DNA of 64,000 nt from Salvelinus alpinus (lineage: Eukaryota; Chordata; Actinopteri; Salmoniformes; Salmonidae): NCBI RefSeq assembly GCF_045679555.1, contig NC_092091.1, forward strand, positions 78,950,685-79,014,684, given 5' to 3'. The position numbers were made by a program, and so were the translations under genes. Numbering within the stretch: position 1 is the first letter of the stretch; each line of letters opens with the position of its first letter. Below are positions 33,900 to 46,249 of this stretch, piece after piece. The notes beneath the pieces were generated by a model that saw only the letters and a list, made by a program, of their open reading frames with translations, had not been told where the DNA came from and did not search any database.

Positions 33900-34700
33900 G
33901 CAGTTAGATTCATTGTTGTTAGCACCGGGTAGACCGAGGTAAAGACAGTTTCAGGTTGGATATTCGATGGATATTCGCCTGTAGTTTTCATTACGTCCAC
34001 CAACAGCAGTTAGGGACCGTCAACATAGTGACAAATCACATTTTTTAAATTTCAATAGCTCTTTAACCATTACTCCAAATACTTTTAAAACTGGTTGTAG
34101 CTAACCCAATGGCATAGACACACATTGCACACCCTTTAGTTTGTCCATTTTAATCTCACAAGATTTTAAATTCATTTTTCAAAATGTAGAATTTCAATAG
34201 CTCCTTGGTCATGTGACCTAATTACTTCAAACAAGGTTCAGAATGTCCACTGACTACCCTTCTATATTGCACACCCTTTAGTTTGTCCATTTTCAAAATG
34301 TAGAATTTCAATAGCTCATTGGTCATGTGACCTAGTGACTCCAAACAAGGTTAAGAATGTCCACTCAGTAGGCCTACACATTGCACACCCTTTAGTTTGT
34401 CCATTTTAATCTCACAAGATTTTAAATTAATTTTTCAAAATGTAGAATTTCAATAGCTCCTTGGTCATGTTACCTGGTGACTTCAAACAAGGTTCAGATT
34501 GTCTACTCAGTGGGCCTACACATTGCACACCCTTTAGTTTGTCCATTTTCATCTCACATGATTTTACATGGATTTTTCTAAATGTATAATTTCAATAGCT
34601 CCTTGGTCATGTGACCTAATGTCCGCTGACTACCCTTCTATATTGCACACTCTTGTTTGTGTACTTTCATCTCATGCTATTAGACTTAAATCTGTAAGCT
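33900..34700 (-). repeat. Left arm of large inverted repeat, with tandem units
   Basis: Contains five tandem units beginning ATTGCACACCCTTTAGTTTG near 34134, 34266, 34380, 34522 and 34642 (spacings 114-142 bp), each with CAATAGCTCCTTGGTCATG. 34446-34664 is nearly identical, inverted, to 41549-41764. At its outer edge 33930-33985 matches, inverted, the sequence just before the gag start at 42045. It could be the LTR/leader of a Gypsy-type element in minus orientation or the arm of a foldback transposon. Confidence 0.7.
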
Positions 34701-36107
34701 TTGCAGGCCTTCATTTTACATGTAAAACATTTTTTTTTTATATCAACAAATGTTCCATCCTCGCAATAACTATCTTTCACACGGACACTGAAAAGATCCG
34801 CAAATGGCTGTATGTGGTATTGATCAAGGACAGGAGAGGTGTTCGAACAGAGGTGCGTAAAGGAAGGCGCACAGGTAGGCCTCATGAAAAACACTGTTTC
34901 ATATGCTCTTTTTAATCACAGTAATAGGCAGGGATTTGTCAGTCACAGTGAGCTTGATAACATGATATAATCCTTTTCATAGCATCACTTTCATATACTG
35001 TACATTAAGACATCCTTCTATGTTGAGTATTAGAACGCAGTTTACATAACCTGATAATGACTTGATATTTGGGTGCATTCACAACAAGCCACCTGCAGAC
35101 AACTTACAAAATGCAATATTGCATTTGAGGGTTCGTTTTTCTGATGAAAATAGTTATTTGATGCATGGTCTACTATTTCTAACTGGGAAAATAATTTCCT
35201 AAGTCATTTGTGAGTAAAATTATTTTTCCAAAATTGATTTAGGTACATTTTTGTGAAGAGGTATGAGGGTTGTGATATGGGTCATTTAATAGTAAAATCA
35301 TTTAAGGGATCAATACATTTCTATATTGCTTCCCCAGTATCTGCAAAGAAGCATCAGGCCAAGTGTTTTTGATTGACCCTGCTGGACAGAAAGAGAAGGA
35401 GGAATCGGAACACGCTGCATTCAAATTCAGGTCTTAGTTATTCCATTGTACTGGATCTAATACATATTAGCATTTTACATACATTCATAAGTGTAATACT
35501 TTTTTCTGACATACTGTGAAAAACTCTCTTGGCTGCTGGCTCTGTCACTTTCAGACATGCACAGAGCAGACTTGAACCACAGGGGTTCTCTGTAAAGAGA
35601 GAGTAATCCAAAAGGCACAGACACACCCCTTGACTTTCAATTGGCACCGTTGACCTGTATGTATTCTCTCCTGATTGGCTCTGTGGTGCACAGTCTGGCA
35701 GTCTGACTAAAGTGCCAGAGGTATGAGGAGAGACATTCTCCTTTTTATTTATGGGAACAAATATTTCCTAACACTTTGGATCCTATTCTTGGACAGTTAG
35801 AAGACACAATGCATCAATGCAAAAAAAAAATTATTACTAATTACTGTCCATGAGTAACCTCAACCTTGTGGGTCTATGGGTGTTTGGGCCTATAAAATGC
35901 CAACTCAATTCTACCACTGACTAGTCTCTCATGCCCCTATGAATGGGGACACATGGCAATAGTTTTTAATTTAAACCAGTCCTTTTTTACTGGAGTACAC
36001 TAACCCCTAATTGGGGCTATTTTCTTGACACATAGTAGCAGTTTACCAGATAAGAAGTCAGATAAGAAGATCAAAAAGTAGATTGTTGTAAGGGTGTATT
36101 ACGTCCT
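34701..36107. other. No confident gene
   Basis: Two exon-like frames exist: 34745-34875 (TEKIRKWLYVVLIKDRRGV, followed by a donor-like GTAGG) and 35340-35435 (ASGQVFLIDPAGQKEKEE, after an acceptor-like CCCCAG). They might belong with the PHD exons at 40536-40878, but frames and borders are not good enough to call. Confidence 0.35.
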
Positions 36108-36189
36108 GTGCTGGCCCCATTGTCATATCCATTCTGGATTCTGAGTGGTAAAATCATAGCTGAAAAATGCCTCTATGTATGTGTATACA

Positions 36190-37063
36190 TTTTCCGCCAA
36201 GACAGAACTGCCAAAGGGGGTGGAGTTGCAATCTACTGCAGATACATCCTGCAGAGTTCTGTCTTACTATCCAGGTCTGTGCCCAAACAGTTTGAGCTTC
36301 TACTTTTAAAAATCCACCTTTCCAGAAATAAGTCTCTCACTGTTGCCACTTGTTACAGACCCCCCTCAGCCCCCAGCTGCACCCTGGACACCATATGTGA
36401 ATGAATTGCCCCCCATGTATCTTCAGAGTTTGTACTGTTAGGTGACCTAAACTGGGATATGCTTAACACCCTGGCCGTCCTACAATCTAAGATAGATGCA
36501 CTCAATCTCATCAGGTACAACCCCAAATCCGTAACCATGGGCACCCTCATAGATATCAACCTGTCCTCTAAATACACCTCTGCTGTCTTCAACCAGGATC
36601 TCAGCGATCACTGCCTCATTGCCTGCGTCAGTAATGGGTCCGCGGTCAAACGACCACCCCTCATCACAGTCAAACACTCCCTAAAACACTTCAGCGAGCA
36701 GGCCTTTCTCATCGACCTGGCCCAGGTATCCTGGAAAGATATTGACCTCATCTCGTCAGTAGAGGATGCCTGGTTATTCTTTAAAAGTGCTTTCCTCACC
36801 ATCTTAAATAAGCATGCCCCATTCAAAAAATGTAGAACCAGCAACAGATATAGCCCTTGGTTCACTCCAGACCTGACTGCCCTTGACCAGCACAAAATCG
36901 TCCTGTGGCGTTCTGCATTAGCATCAATAGCCCCCGCGATATGCAACTTCTCAGGGAAGTTAGGAACCAATATACACAGGCAGTTAGGAAAGCAAAGGCT
37001 AGCTTTTTCAAACAGAAATTTGCATCCTGTAGCACAAACTCCAAAAAGTTCTAGGACAGTGTA
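36190..37063 (+). pseudogene. LINE endonuclease and linker, broken
   Basis: GGGVAIYCR and LLTVATCYRPP-like segments, then LLGDLNWDML and, after frame changes, LIDINLSSKYTSAVFNQDLSDHC, the DH.. box of apurinic-type endonucleases. The enzyme would nick target DNA to prime reverse transcription. A stop at about 36403 and a frameshift near 37040 disable it. Confidence 0.85.
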
Positions 37064-37249
37064 AAGTCCATGGAGAATAAGAGCACCTCCTCCCAGCTGC
37101 CCACTGCACTGAGGCTAGGAAACACTGTCACCACCGATAAATCTACGATTGTCGAGAATTTCAATAAGAATTTTTCTACGGCTGGCCTTGCTTTCTACCT
37201 GGCTACCCCTACCCGGTCAACAGCTCTGCACCCCCCATAGCAACTTGCC

Positions 37250-38824
37250 CAAGCCTCCCCCATTTCTCCTTCACCCAAATCCAGATAGCTGATGTTCTGA
37301 AAGAGCTGCAAAATCTGGACCCCTACAAATCAGCTGGGCTAGACAATCTGGACCCTCTCTTTCTAAAATTATCCGCCGCAATTGGTGCAACCACTATTAC
37401 TAGCCTGTTCAAAATCTCATTCTTATCGTCTGAGCCCCAAAGATTGGAAAGCTGCCGCAGTCATCCCCCTCTTCAAAGGGGGAGACTCTCTAGACCCAAA
37501 CTGTTTCAGACCTATATCTATCCTTCCCTGCCTTTCTAAGGTCTTCGAAAGCCAAGTTAACAAACAGATCACCGATCATTTCAAAACCCACCGTACCTTA
37601 TCCTCTATGCAATCTGGTTTCCGAGCTGGTCATGGGTGCACCTCAGCCACGCTCAAGGTCCTAAACAATATCATAATCTCCATCGACAAAAGACAATCCT
37701 GTGCAGCCGTATCCATCGACCTGGCCAAGGCTTTCGACTCTGTCAATCACTGCATTCTTATCGGCAGACTCAACAGCCTTGGTTTCTCTAATGACTGCCT
37801 CGCATGGTTCACCAACTACTTCTCAGATAGAGTTCAGTGTGTCAAATGGGAGGGCCTGTTGTCCGGACCTCTGCCAGTCTCTATGGGGGTGCCACAGGGT
37901 TCAATTCTCGGGCCGACTCTTTTCTCTGTATACATCAATGATGACGCTCTTGCGGCTGGTGATTCTCTGATCCACCTCTACACAGACAACACCATTTTGT
38001 ATACTTCTGGCCCTTCTTTGGACACTGTGTTAACTAACCTCCAGACGAGCTTCAATGCCATATAACTCTCCTTCCGTGGCCTCCAACTGCTCTTAAATGC
38101 AAGTAAAACTAAATGCATGCTCTTCAACCGATCGCTGCCCGCATCTGCCCACCCGCCTAGCATCACTACTCTGGACGGTTCTGACTTAGAATATGTGGAC
38201 AACTACAAATACCTAGGTGTCTGGTTAGACTGTAAACTCTCCTTCCAGACTCATGTCAAGCATCTCCAATCCAAAGTTAAATCTAGAATCGGCTTCCTAT
38301 TTCGCAACAAAGCATCCTTCACTCATGCTGCCAAACATACCCTCGTAAAACTGTCTATCCTACCGATCCTTGACTTCGGTGATGTCATTTACAAAATAGC
38401 CTCCAGCACTCTACTGAGCAAATTGAATGCAGTCTGTCACAGTGTCATCCGTTTTGTCACCAAAGCCCGATATACTACTCACCACTGCGACCTGTATGCT
38501 CTCGTTGCCTGGCTCTCACTTCATATTCGTCGCCAAACCCACTGGCTCCAGGTCATCTATAAGTCTTTGCTAGGTAAAGCCCCGCCTTATCTCAGCTCAT
38601 TGGTCACCATAGCAGCACCCACCCGTAGTACGCGCTCCAGCAGGTATATTTCACTGGTCACCCCCAAAGCCAATTCCTCCTTTGGCTGCCTTTCCTTCCA
38701 GTTCTCTGCTGCCAATGACTGGAACAAATTGCAAAAATCACTGAAGCTTGAGACTCATATCTCCCTCACTATCTTTAAGCATCAGCTATCAGAGCAGCTT
38801 ACAGATCATTGCACCTGTACGTAG
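37250..38824 (+). pseudogene. LINE reverse transcriptase, catalytically dead
   Basis: RT motifs are in order: RPISILPCLSKVFE, AFDSVNHCILIGRL, GVPQGSILGPTLF. The catalytic box reads YTDN instead of YADD (first copy LYADDT; here LYTDNT), so both metal-binding aspartates are affected. A stop at about 38062-38064 replaces the Gln codon seen in the first copy. The C-terminal domain (38117-38824) is otherwise open to ICRPW-type end residues. Confidence 0.9.
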
Positions 38825-38830
38825 CCCATC

Positions 38831-39204
38831 TGTAACGGTTTTCCTCTGTGGAAGAAGGAGAGGACCAAAGCGCAGCGTGGTAAGTGTCCATAATGTTTAA
38901 TAAAGACAATAAACTGAACACTTCAAAAATACAAAACAACAAACGTGAAAACCGAAACAGTACTATCTGGTGCAGACACTCAAAGACTGAAGACAACCAC
39001 CCACAAAACCCAACAGAAAACAGGCTACCTAAATATGGTTCCCAATCAGGGACAACGATTGACAGCTGCCTCTGATTGAGAACCATATCAGGCCAAACAC
39101 AGAAAACCAACACAGAAATAGAAAACATAGATTACCCACCCAACTCACGCCCTGACCACACTAAAACAAAGAAAATACAAAAGAACTATGGTCAGAACGT
39201 GACA
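38831..39204 (-). mobile_element. Solo-LTR-like element in LINE 3' region
   Basis: 374 bp, reading TGTCACGTTCTG...CCGTTACA on the minus strand, with TG...CA ends and an exact 5-bp duplication CCATC (38826-38830 and 39205-39209). Same family as 47522-47922. The duplication length and ends fit an LTR element that lost its internal part by recombination. Younger than the LINE it interrupts. Confidence 0.85.
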
Positions 39205-39590
39205 CCATCTGTAAATAGCCCATCCAACTACCTCATCCCCATATTGTTATTTATTTTATTTATATATTTTTTTTAAATTATCCCTACCGCAGTATCTCTA
39301 CTTGCACATTCATCTTCTGCACATCTCACTCCAGTGTTTATTTGCGAAATTGTAATTATTTCGCCACAACGGCCTATTTATTGCCTTACCTCCCTAATCT
39401 TACTTCATTTGCACACACTGTATATAGACTTTTGTATTGTGTTATTGACTGTACGTTTGTTTATTCCATGTGTAACTCTGTGACGCTGTTTGTGTCACAC
39501 TGCTTTGTTTTATCTTGGCCAGGTCGCAGTTGTAAATGAGAACTTGTTCTCAACTGGCCTACCTGGTTAAATAAAGGTGAAATAAAATAA

Positions 39591-40535
39591 ATGTAAAAAA
39601 TACTGTTTGTGGGAATGTCTTATGTCCGTCCTACATGTAGTGTTGGGTACATGGAATACTCCTCAACTGCATATATCATAAATTGCTATTGCAAATAGAA
39701 GTATTATGTTCAACAACTGACATTTTCAGATATTATTTTGACAAACACACTTTGGTGCTTACAATTCATTCTCTATTGTCATAGATTTGGTGGGCACTGT
39801 CATCTGTGATCTTTGTGATATGACTTTCTTTAAGCACGTACTGATGAAACTATTACTTCATATTTTTTTCTTAGTCTACAAACACTACATTTATTCACTG
39901 TGATAGGGTTGGATCCTATATGCTACTTTTATTATTGTCCTGTAAATGGTTCAGAAGCTATAATTTAGGCTGTGTGTAGAATGGGGCATAAAGGAAATTA
40001 CCTCTACTACTAAATTACTACTAGATTATAGTGATGAGGAAAACAGCATACACATTTGGATTGTGTATCCATTTGCCTATAACTAATCATAATTCCATTA
40101 TTTTTACATAAAAAAGAGAATACTTCAAAATGAGAAGATCCTGCCATGGAAAAGACGACAGGGTGGACATAAAGTGGAAAGGAGGGGAAATAACTCAACA
40201 CCATGCAGCAGGACACCTTCAACTGCGGGGTTTTTGTAATGTTTGATAGTTATATTTTCAATAATGAATGGTTAGCTGTTATGTGACAGTTAGGTCAAAA
40301 ACTCTATTTTATTCTTTGGTGTAGATGGCCAAGGAAGTTGCACAGAACTTCCCCAACATCCCAAATTGATATGGAACCTTTAAAGACACATGGAGCAACT
40401 GCAAAAAGAAATGGCTGAGGATATACTAAAAATGTCTGGTATGTAATGACATTTATTTCAAAGTAAATGTAAATTCTTAATTTTTATGTAGTTGTGTGGG
40501 ACAGCCATATGTTCAGTTCATGCCTATGATTTCAG
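39591..40535. other. No confident gene
   Basis: A/T-rich. A plus-strand segment at about 40323-40440 (MAKEVAQNFPN and, after a stop, TFKDTWSNCKKKW) looks like a decayed exon before the PHD exons, but I cannot assign it. Confidence 0.35.
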
Positions 40536-40878
40536 AGTTCAACAAAGCCAACAACTGCTTCACGTGTGCCACTGATGAAGAACCTGGATGTGGCCCAAAA
40601 ACTGACTGGGTTAGTAACTTTATTTAACATGTTTATAATCTTTTGACAACAGTGACAGCATGTCAGACAATTTATGATATAACACAATGTATGGCTAATT
40701 CGTCATTCATCATACTGCATTGATATTTGATATTATTTATAACGTGTTACGCTTTGTTTTGTTTTAGATTGAATGTTTTGCATGCCAACGGTGGTTCCAT
40801 GTGCTGTGCCTAGGAATGAAGACAAAAGAGTTCAACAGAGTAAAGAACACAAACTGGAAGTGCAGTCTTTGTTGTTGA
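40536..40878 (+). CDS. PHD zinc finger in two exons (C-terminal end of an unknown protein)
   Basis: Exon 40536-40609 (acceptor TTTCAG, donor TGG|GTTAG) and exon 40768-40878 (acceptor TTTTAG, stop TGA). Together they read C-x2-C-x16-C-x2-C-x4-H-x2-C-x17-C-x2-C, an exact C4HC3 PHD pattern, including DWIECFACQRWFHVLC across the junction. The protein ends right after the finger. PHD fingers bind histone tails, and several DDE transposases also end in one. The N-terminal part was not found, so this is either the tail of a transposon protein or of a lost gene. Confidence 0.62.
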
Positions 40879-41429
40879 AAATGTATGCTATACCCCATCC
40901 ACACTGAAGAGGCTCTGAAATGTACATCAACCCGGGATAAAGAGAAAGTTAACACTGTGAAATGTTTCATACTTAATTGAAGTTAAGTGTCTGTTGACAT
41001 GTTGGAAAAGATTACAGTTCTACAATTTCTGTTAAATATGTCAATATTACATTTTATTCATTGATTTACTGGCCACCATTACTGTGGTTACATGTTCAGT
41101 ATATGTATTGACCAGCAAACCCACTGCAGCCTACCTCACTAGCTCACTCTCCATCCCTCCTTTGGACAATTAATAACATGACTCTCGTACCTTGCCCTTT
41201 TCCTTTATGGTTGATATTAACGATGAAAGGAGATATTATCTGTCTCTCTCCTATTGTGTACCACTGTTAAATAGTGTGGAAATATAAACTGGGAAAATAG
41301 GTACTTAGAAATACCAACTATTGTAGATAAATATTAAAGAAAAGGGTAAACACAACACTGGACTGAACCCCCTAAGTGTCAAACTAATATTAATGTACAA
41401 CAATATAGAAGATACATGACTAGAGGTTA

Positions 41430-42040
41430 TGCAATATGGGTGTATATCCACTGCACGCTTCTTAGGTGTGTAATTCACATGACCAAGGAGTTATTGCAAA
41501 TTTGAAACTACGAAAAATGTACGTTACACCGCGTGATTTTACAGTACACAAACAAGAGTGTGCAATATAGAAGGGTAGTCAGCGGACATTAGGTCACATG
41601 ACCAAGGAGCTATTGAAATTATACATTTAGAAAAATCCATGTAAAATCATGTGAGATGAAAATGGACAAACTAAAGGGTGTGCAATGTGTAGGCCCACTC
41701 AGTGGACATTCTGAACCTTGTTTGAAGTCATTAGGTCACATGACCAAGGAGCTATTGAAATTGGAATGTAAAAAAAGTTTGTACTTTGTTTATGCTCCCT
41801 AACTAATTCAACTTGGAATACAAAATGCTGCTCACATTTCCACATGTTTATTAGCTTTGGAAAGCAAATTAATGTCCAAATCATGAAAATAAGACCTGTG
41901 CAATGTGGTGCGCAATTTTTTCAACATCGTGACACTTATTTGGAGTCTGTGGCTCAAGTGGTTTGAAAGCTATTGAGGTTTGAAAGCGCGAATATCCGTC
42001 GAATCACCTACTTCAAACTGTCTTTACCTCGGTACCGGTT
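41430..42040 (+). repeat. Right arm of large inverted repeat
   Basis: Carries at least two tandem units in the opposite orientation to 33900-34700; 41549-41764 matches 34446-34664 inverted with only a few differences. It leads directly into the gag start at 42045, and CTGTCTTTACCTCGGTACCG at 42018-42037 is the counterpart of 33930-33950. Confidence 0.7.
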
Positions 42041-42044
42041 AGAC

Positions 42045-42557
42045 ATGGCAGCGAACATTCCCACTCCCGCCATTATGAAGCTCAGCGGAAATTGGAGCAC
42101 GAACTGGAATACGTTTAGAGGTGAATGGGAGGACTGTGCACTAGCCACAGGACTTCTGGAAAAGGACGATGAGGTAGTGGCTGCCACTTTGAGGATTATA
42201 AGACGGGCTATTCTTGATGCTCTTGAACATTACTTTAAGCCAGCAAAGAACGTTATCTACGAGCGTTATGTTTTCGGTTGTTGGAAACAGCAGGACGGGG
42301 AGTCCATTGACAGCTTTGTCACTAGGTGCTTTAAGAGATGAACTGATCAGAGATAAGACAGTGCTTGGTATAACTGATGAGGGCACCCGCAGACGTTTGC
42401 TGAGAGAACGTGACCTGACGCTGGTCTTGGCAGTGGAGACATGCCGTGCAGCAGAGCTTACTGATATACGGATAAGGTCCATGGAGCTAGAAAGGCAGCA
42501 TATGGACAATGTCAATGCTACATTCAGGCTGCCAGTAAAGAAATTCCCCTTTGCCAC
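42045..42557 (+). pseudogene. Gypsy-type retrotransposon gag, 5' part
   Basis: Starts at ATG 42045 with MAANIPTPAIMKLSGNW, the opening of a K02A2.6-like fish Gypsy gag. An internal deletion lies after VVAATLR and a frameshift after SIDSFVTR (about 42325); the next frame has LGITDEGTRRRLLRERDL. Gag would form the particle that packages the element's RNA. The frame is cut at 42557 by the hAT insertion and continues at 45505. Confidence 0.78.
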
Positions 42558-45504
42558 CAGGGGCGAAAATCTGATATCAACCTTGGAGGGGACAATTACA
42601 TTACATTTTCTCAAGAGCAATTCCTGAGGGGGACACCAAAAGTAGTGCTGTAACACATAGCCTACGTTGTAATATGTTAAATGTATATTGAGGAACCATA
42701 ATTCCTACAACTGAATAATTGATAGGTACAGTAGTTAACTGAAGGGTTTAACCAACTTGTTCAAATGTTTAAATCATTATAATACTACTATTAATAATAG
42801 TTATAGCATTGCTCCTTACCAGTCCAGTATGTATGCAGGTATTCGTACTTACAACTAGCAATATCAAGAAAGGCCAGTAGGTAGCAATGGTACTGTACAC
42901 TGTATGGGTGTAGTTTTCATAAATACAATGAACATGGTGTGATCTCATCTAAAATAATCTCCATTGAGAACCATCACAAAGTTAGTCTCCGTATTGAATT
43001 GACCTTTTAATTTGACTTTTTCTGATACATTTATATAGTCATTAAATGTGCCACTGGCCTGAGTCTACTACAATATCTTTACAAGAACAAAAAGCTTAAA
43101 ATAAGTACAGTTCTAAAAGCAAAATAACTACTTCAATGAAAAACCCAAATAAATCAAACAAAATATCCTTCAGTCAGTGTCTCAACTCTTCAAACAGCAG
43201 CTATGGACAAGTATGTCGCACAAAGTATGCAATTTTAAATAAAATAACATGAAATAAATAATTTGTAAGTGTACTGTCGTGTACTGTCATGTACTAAAAA
43301 CTACTCTCCTCTAGGCTGCTTAGTACCCGCTCATACTGCCCTAGCACAGCTCTAATAGCAGTATTCCGCACAGTCCACCTTGTTGGACATAGGGGTTTCC
43401 GGGTGGGCAGATGTGTTTCTTTGGACGTGGCAATTGATTCAAACATGCTCTTAAACTTTCCTGACTGGCCATAGAGGACACCTAACTGATGGACCCAAGA
43501 AAGGGAATCCCGGATCAGTGGGGAGGCTGAGCAGCCAGCCTGTGTAATCAGATTTACACAGTGTGCTCCACAATGGACATAGAGGGCTAATGGCTGCTGC
43601 CTTCTCACAATTGCCTGTGCACCTGTGTATTTTCCTGCCATGTTTGAGGCACCATCGTAACTCTGCCCACGTAAGCCAGACATGGGCAAATTGAGCCTCA
43701 ACAACACTTCAGTTGCCACTTTCGCAATGCCCTCGCCTGTTGTCTCCGACACCCTGTATAGCCCAATAAACTCCTCGTGAGGGACAAGGTCATGGTCAAC
43801 ATAATGCAAAAAGACACTCTCCTGTTCAGCACCAGAGACATCTTGAGTACCATCAACAATTAATAAAAAATTGTACAATCGGAAGAGACCTAATCTCAGC
43901 TGCAATGCCTCGAATGATTGTATTGGCCATGATGTTCAGAATTTCATTCTGTGCTTTGGGGCCTCTTGAAACGTCAACACTCTGTTGGCAAGAGTTTGCG
44001 GTTCAAAAATTGTGGGTGTGGCTGATATGGTTGTGCCATCACTGAGGTAACTGGACAATGCTGTGCCACTGTCCCCTATACTGGTGCTGCTGGCAACAAG
44101 GGTGACACCTGGTCCTGCCGTGGCTGTGACATTGTTCTCTGAAGTCTCTCTCCCTGGCTCTTTCCCTTTCACCACCCTCACAGACTCAGTCTGTCTCCTA
44201 GAAAAGAAATAAGGTGTTTGCCGTACTCCTAACTACCGGTACCCAAAACTACACAATTAATCACAACAGCAATACCATTGCCATAAACAAATCTTAGTTC
44301 AGTCATCAGTTTAAGTTGAGAGCGGGGGTATCCATGGCATTTTCCAATTATGTCCCTATTTTACAAGTAAAAAAAATTGAGAACCTTTCATAATGTTGCC
44401 AAACAAAGACTCAACAAACTTACCTGAGACTCCCTGTCTCTGCCAGTCTGTCCCTGCCTATCTGTCCCCAGCTCTGCTGTCTGTGTGCCATCTGTTGCCT
44501 GCTCTGCCTAATGACATCATTGTGAAACATTCCATTAGCATTTCACTTCTTTCTTATGAACATTTTATCAACTCGTCTTTGAGATATTAGGCTACTAGAG
44601 TTCTTACTTTGCGTTTTGGTGTACTGAAAAATACTCTGATGTATTCCATTTTTCTACCTGGCTGGCTGGCCGGTCTAGCTGCACACACACACATTTACAC
44701 AACATATGCTACAACCTTTTCAAATTTTAATATAGTTTGTTTCATATTGGCTGGCTTCCAACAATAGCTGAATTTGTAAAGCTAGCGAGCACCAATTCCG
44801 TTTCTGTGGTGTTTGCTATAATCTTAAAAAAAAAAAAGGTGAAATAAAATAAATGTAAAAAAGTTCACTAGCGACAATTTAGCTTTTGCAACGAGACCAT
44901 TAAATATATTTAAGACAATGGTATAAGAGAGTGTAGTTCTGTTCAGTTTGGACTTCAGTTTATAGCTAACCTTATCACAGGGACTTTGAAGCACTAAAGC
45001 TGCATGCTGATCTTGGAATAAATTGACGATAGCAAAGATTCCATCTTTGACGACGCCACATAAATGGAATAGGTACTAGCTAGCTTGCTAGTTAATGTTT
45101 GCTTTAGTTTGCGCGCTAGCTCTGCAAATTCAGCTAGTGTGTGAACCCTGCCAACATAAAAATGTAAACATTGCTATGGCGCGATTGACTGGATTAACCT
45201 CACGTCAGTTACGTACATGTGCCTTTCGGACAGTAGATACGAACCCTCTATTACCTTGCCAGCTAAAGAACTGGCAGTGGATCAAACCATTGTGAGGCAA
45301 AGGGCGGGGTGGTCGCAATCTTTTGAAACTTAAAAAGGCGCTATTAAGTGTCTATAATCAACACAACTGCTTTCATTGCGTATTATTAATATTATTGAAA
45401 TTACATAGTTATGTTTACAGTGATAGATTGGGGGGGACAAATCATATTTTTCCCAGGATGGGGGGGTCGTGTCCCCCCCGTCCCCCCTGGGATTTCCGCC
45501 TATG
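42558..45504 (-). mobile_element. hAT transposon inserted in gag, 8-bp target duplication
   Basis: Ends CAGGGGCGAAAATC (left) and GATTTCCGCCTATG (right) are near-complementary, and TTTGCCAC is duplicated exactly on both sides (42550-42557 and 45505-45512). An 8-bp duplication is diagnostic of hAT elements. The interior holds a broken transposase at 43294-44181. The remaining 44200-45480 and 42600-43290 are A/T-rich and without genes. Confidence 0.87.
43294..44181 (-). pseudogene. hAT transposase (ZMYM/TTF-type), broken
   Basis: The frame at 43294-43905 has VDGTQDVSGAEQES, YDGASNMAGKYTGAQA and YVHCGAHCVNLIT, typical of hAT-derived proteins with a DUF4371-like domain, then PTRWTVRNTAIRAVL. The upstream frame 43936-44181 (ending RVLTFQEAPKHRMKF) is the N-terminal side, joined by a frameshift near 43930. 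The C-terminal dimerisation domain is missing. Confidence 0.82.
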
Positions 45505-45512
45505 TTTGCCAC

Positions 45513-45780
45513 AGCTAATGCTAATACTACAGCCAACTCTGCAGTAGACAACCCCAAAACGTGCCGATATTGTGGCATCTCTCACAGAAAGGGAAAAGAA
45601 CACTGCCCAGCCTATGGAAAGATATGCAAATCTTGTGGTACAGCTAATCACTTCGCAAGGGTCTGCATGAAAAGCAAGAGAAAGGAGGGTAAAGTGCACT
45701 CCATTGAAACAAACACAGATGAAGGGAACAACAGCACACAGCACTTTTTACCGGTGTGCTTGAGAAACCTGTGGGTATTG
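45513..45780 (+). pseudogene. Gypsy-type gag, nucleocapsid part
   Basis: Continues the gag frame after the hAT duplication. Has two zinc knuckles, CRYCGISHRKGKEHC and CKSCGTANHFARVC, which bind the element's RNA. Downstream of about 45765 the sequence changes to a segment shared with 33697-33767 (GCAATGTACTGAACAAGACT), showing that protease, RT and integrase regions have been deleted. Confidence 0.8.
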
Positions 45781-46145
45781 CAATGTACTGAACAAGACTG
45801 GTTACTCACATCAATGCCTCTGTCTTATCATTTAACATTCAAACAAGCTCCTCCTCCTGTTCAGCACCTGTCAATCAGGGTTACTCCAGATGTGTCCAAG
45901 AGATTGTGCACTTCCTCTCCAAGGATGAGGTGAAGACACAGTCCAAGAGAACTGCTGAGCAACTTCCAGTCTGCAGCCATCCTCTGATAAGAACAGAATG
46001 GAGAGTGACCTGCCTCAGCTCAGCTCCCCAGCACAGCATCAGCAAAGAGAAGAGTCCAGTCAACAGTGCCCTCTGGAGACCTTGGTAGAGTCCTACAGGT
46101 TGGAGCTCCAGTCTCAGACAATCACAATGGACCATGTTCGTCTAA
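45781..46145 (+). other. Unassigned segment after gag
   Basis: Starts with about 65 bp shared in direct orientation with 33697-33767. The frames at 45906-46088 and its neighbours (SKDEVKTQSKRTAEQLP) look protein-like but match nothing I recognise. Possibly a remnant of the 3' part of the Gypsy element. Confidence 0.35.
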
Positions 46146-46249
46146 AATGAATGCCATGGACAGCAGTGAGAATAGGAAGATATATTCCTCATATTCTGTT
46201 TATGCATGAGGTAAAACGTTGGCTTATCTCTCTGTACTGGTACAGATCT

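Larger units (their letters stand above)
36108..39590 (+). mobile_element. LINE, long copy with endonuclease and RT (same family as 16612)
   Basis: Runs from an endonuclease region to the CTACCTGGTTAAATAAAGG tail at about 39558-39585. It is interrupted in its 3' untranslated region by the solo-LTR-like element at 38831-39204. The start near 36108 lies inside the endonuclease, so the 5' end is missing. Confidence 0.93.

Noticed and set aside
36459..37064. Possible host gene of 201 codons
   Set aside because: It is the endonuclease-linker part of the LINE at 36108-39590, matching the family layout directly upstream of the RT.
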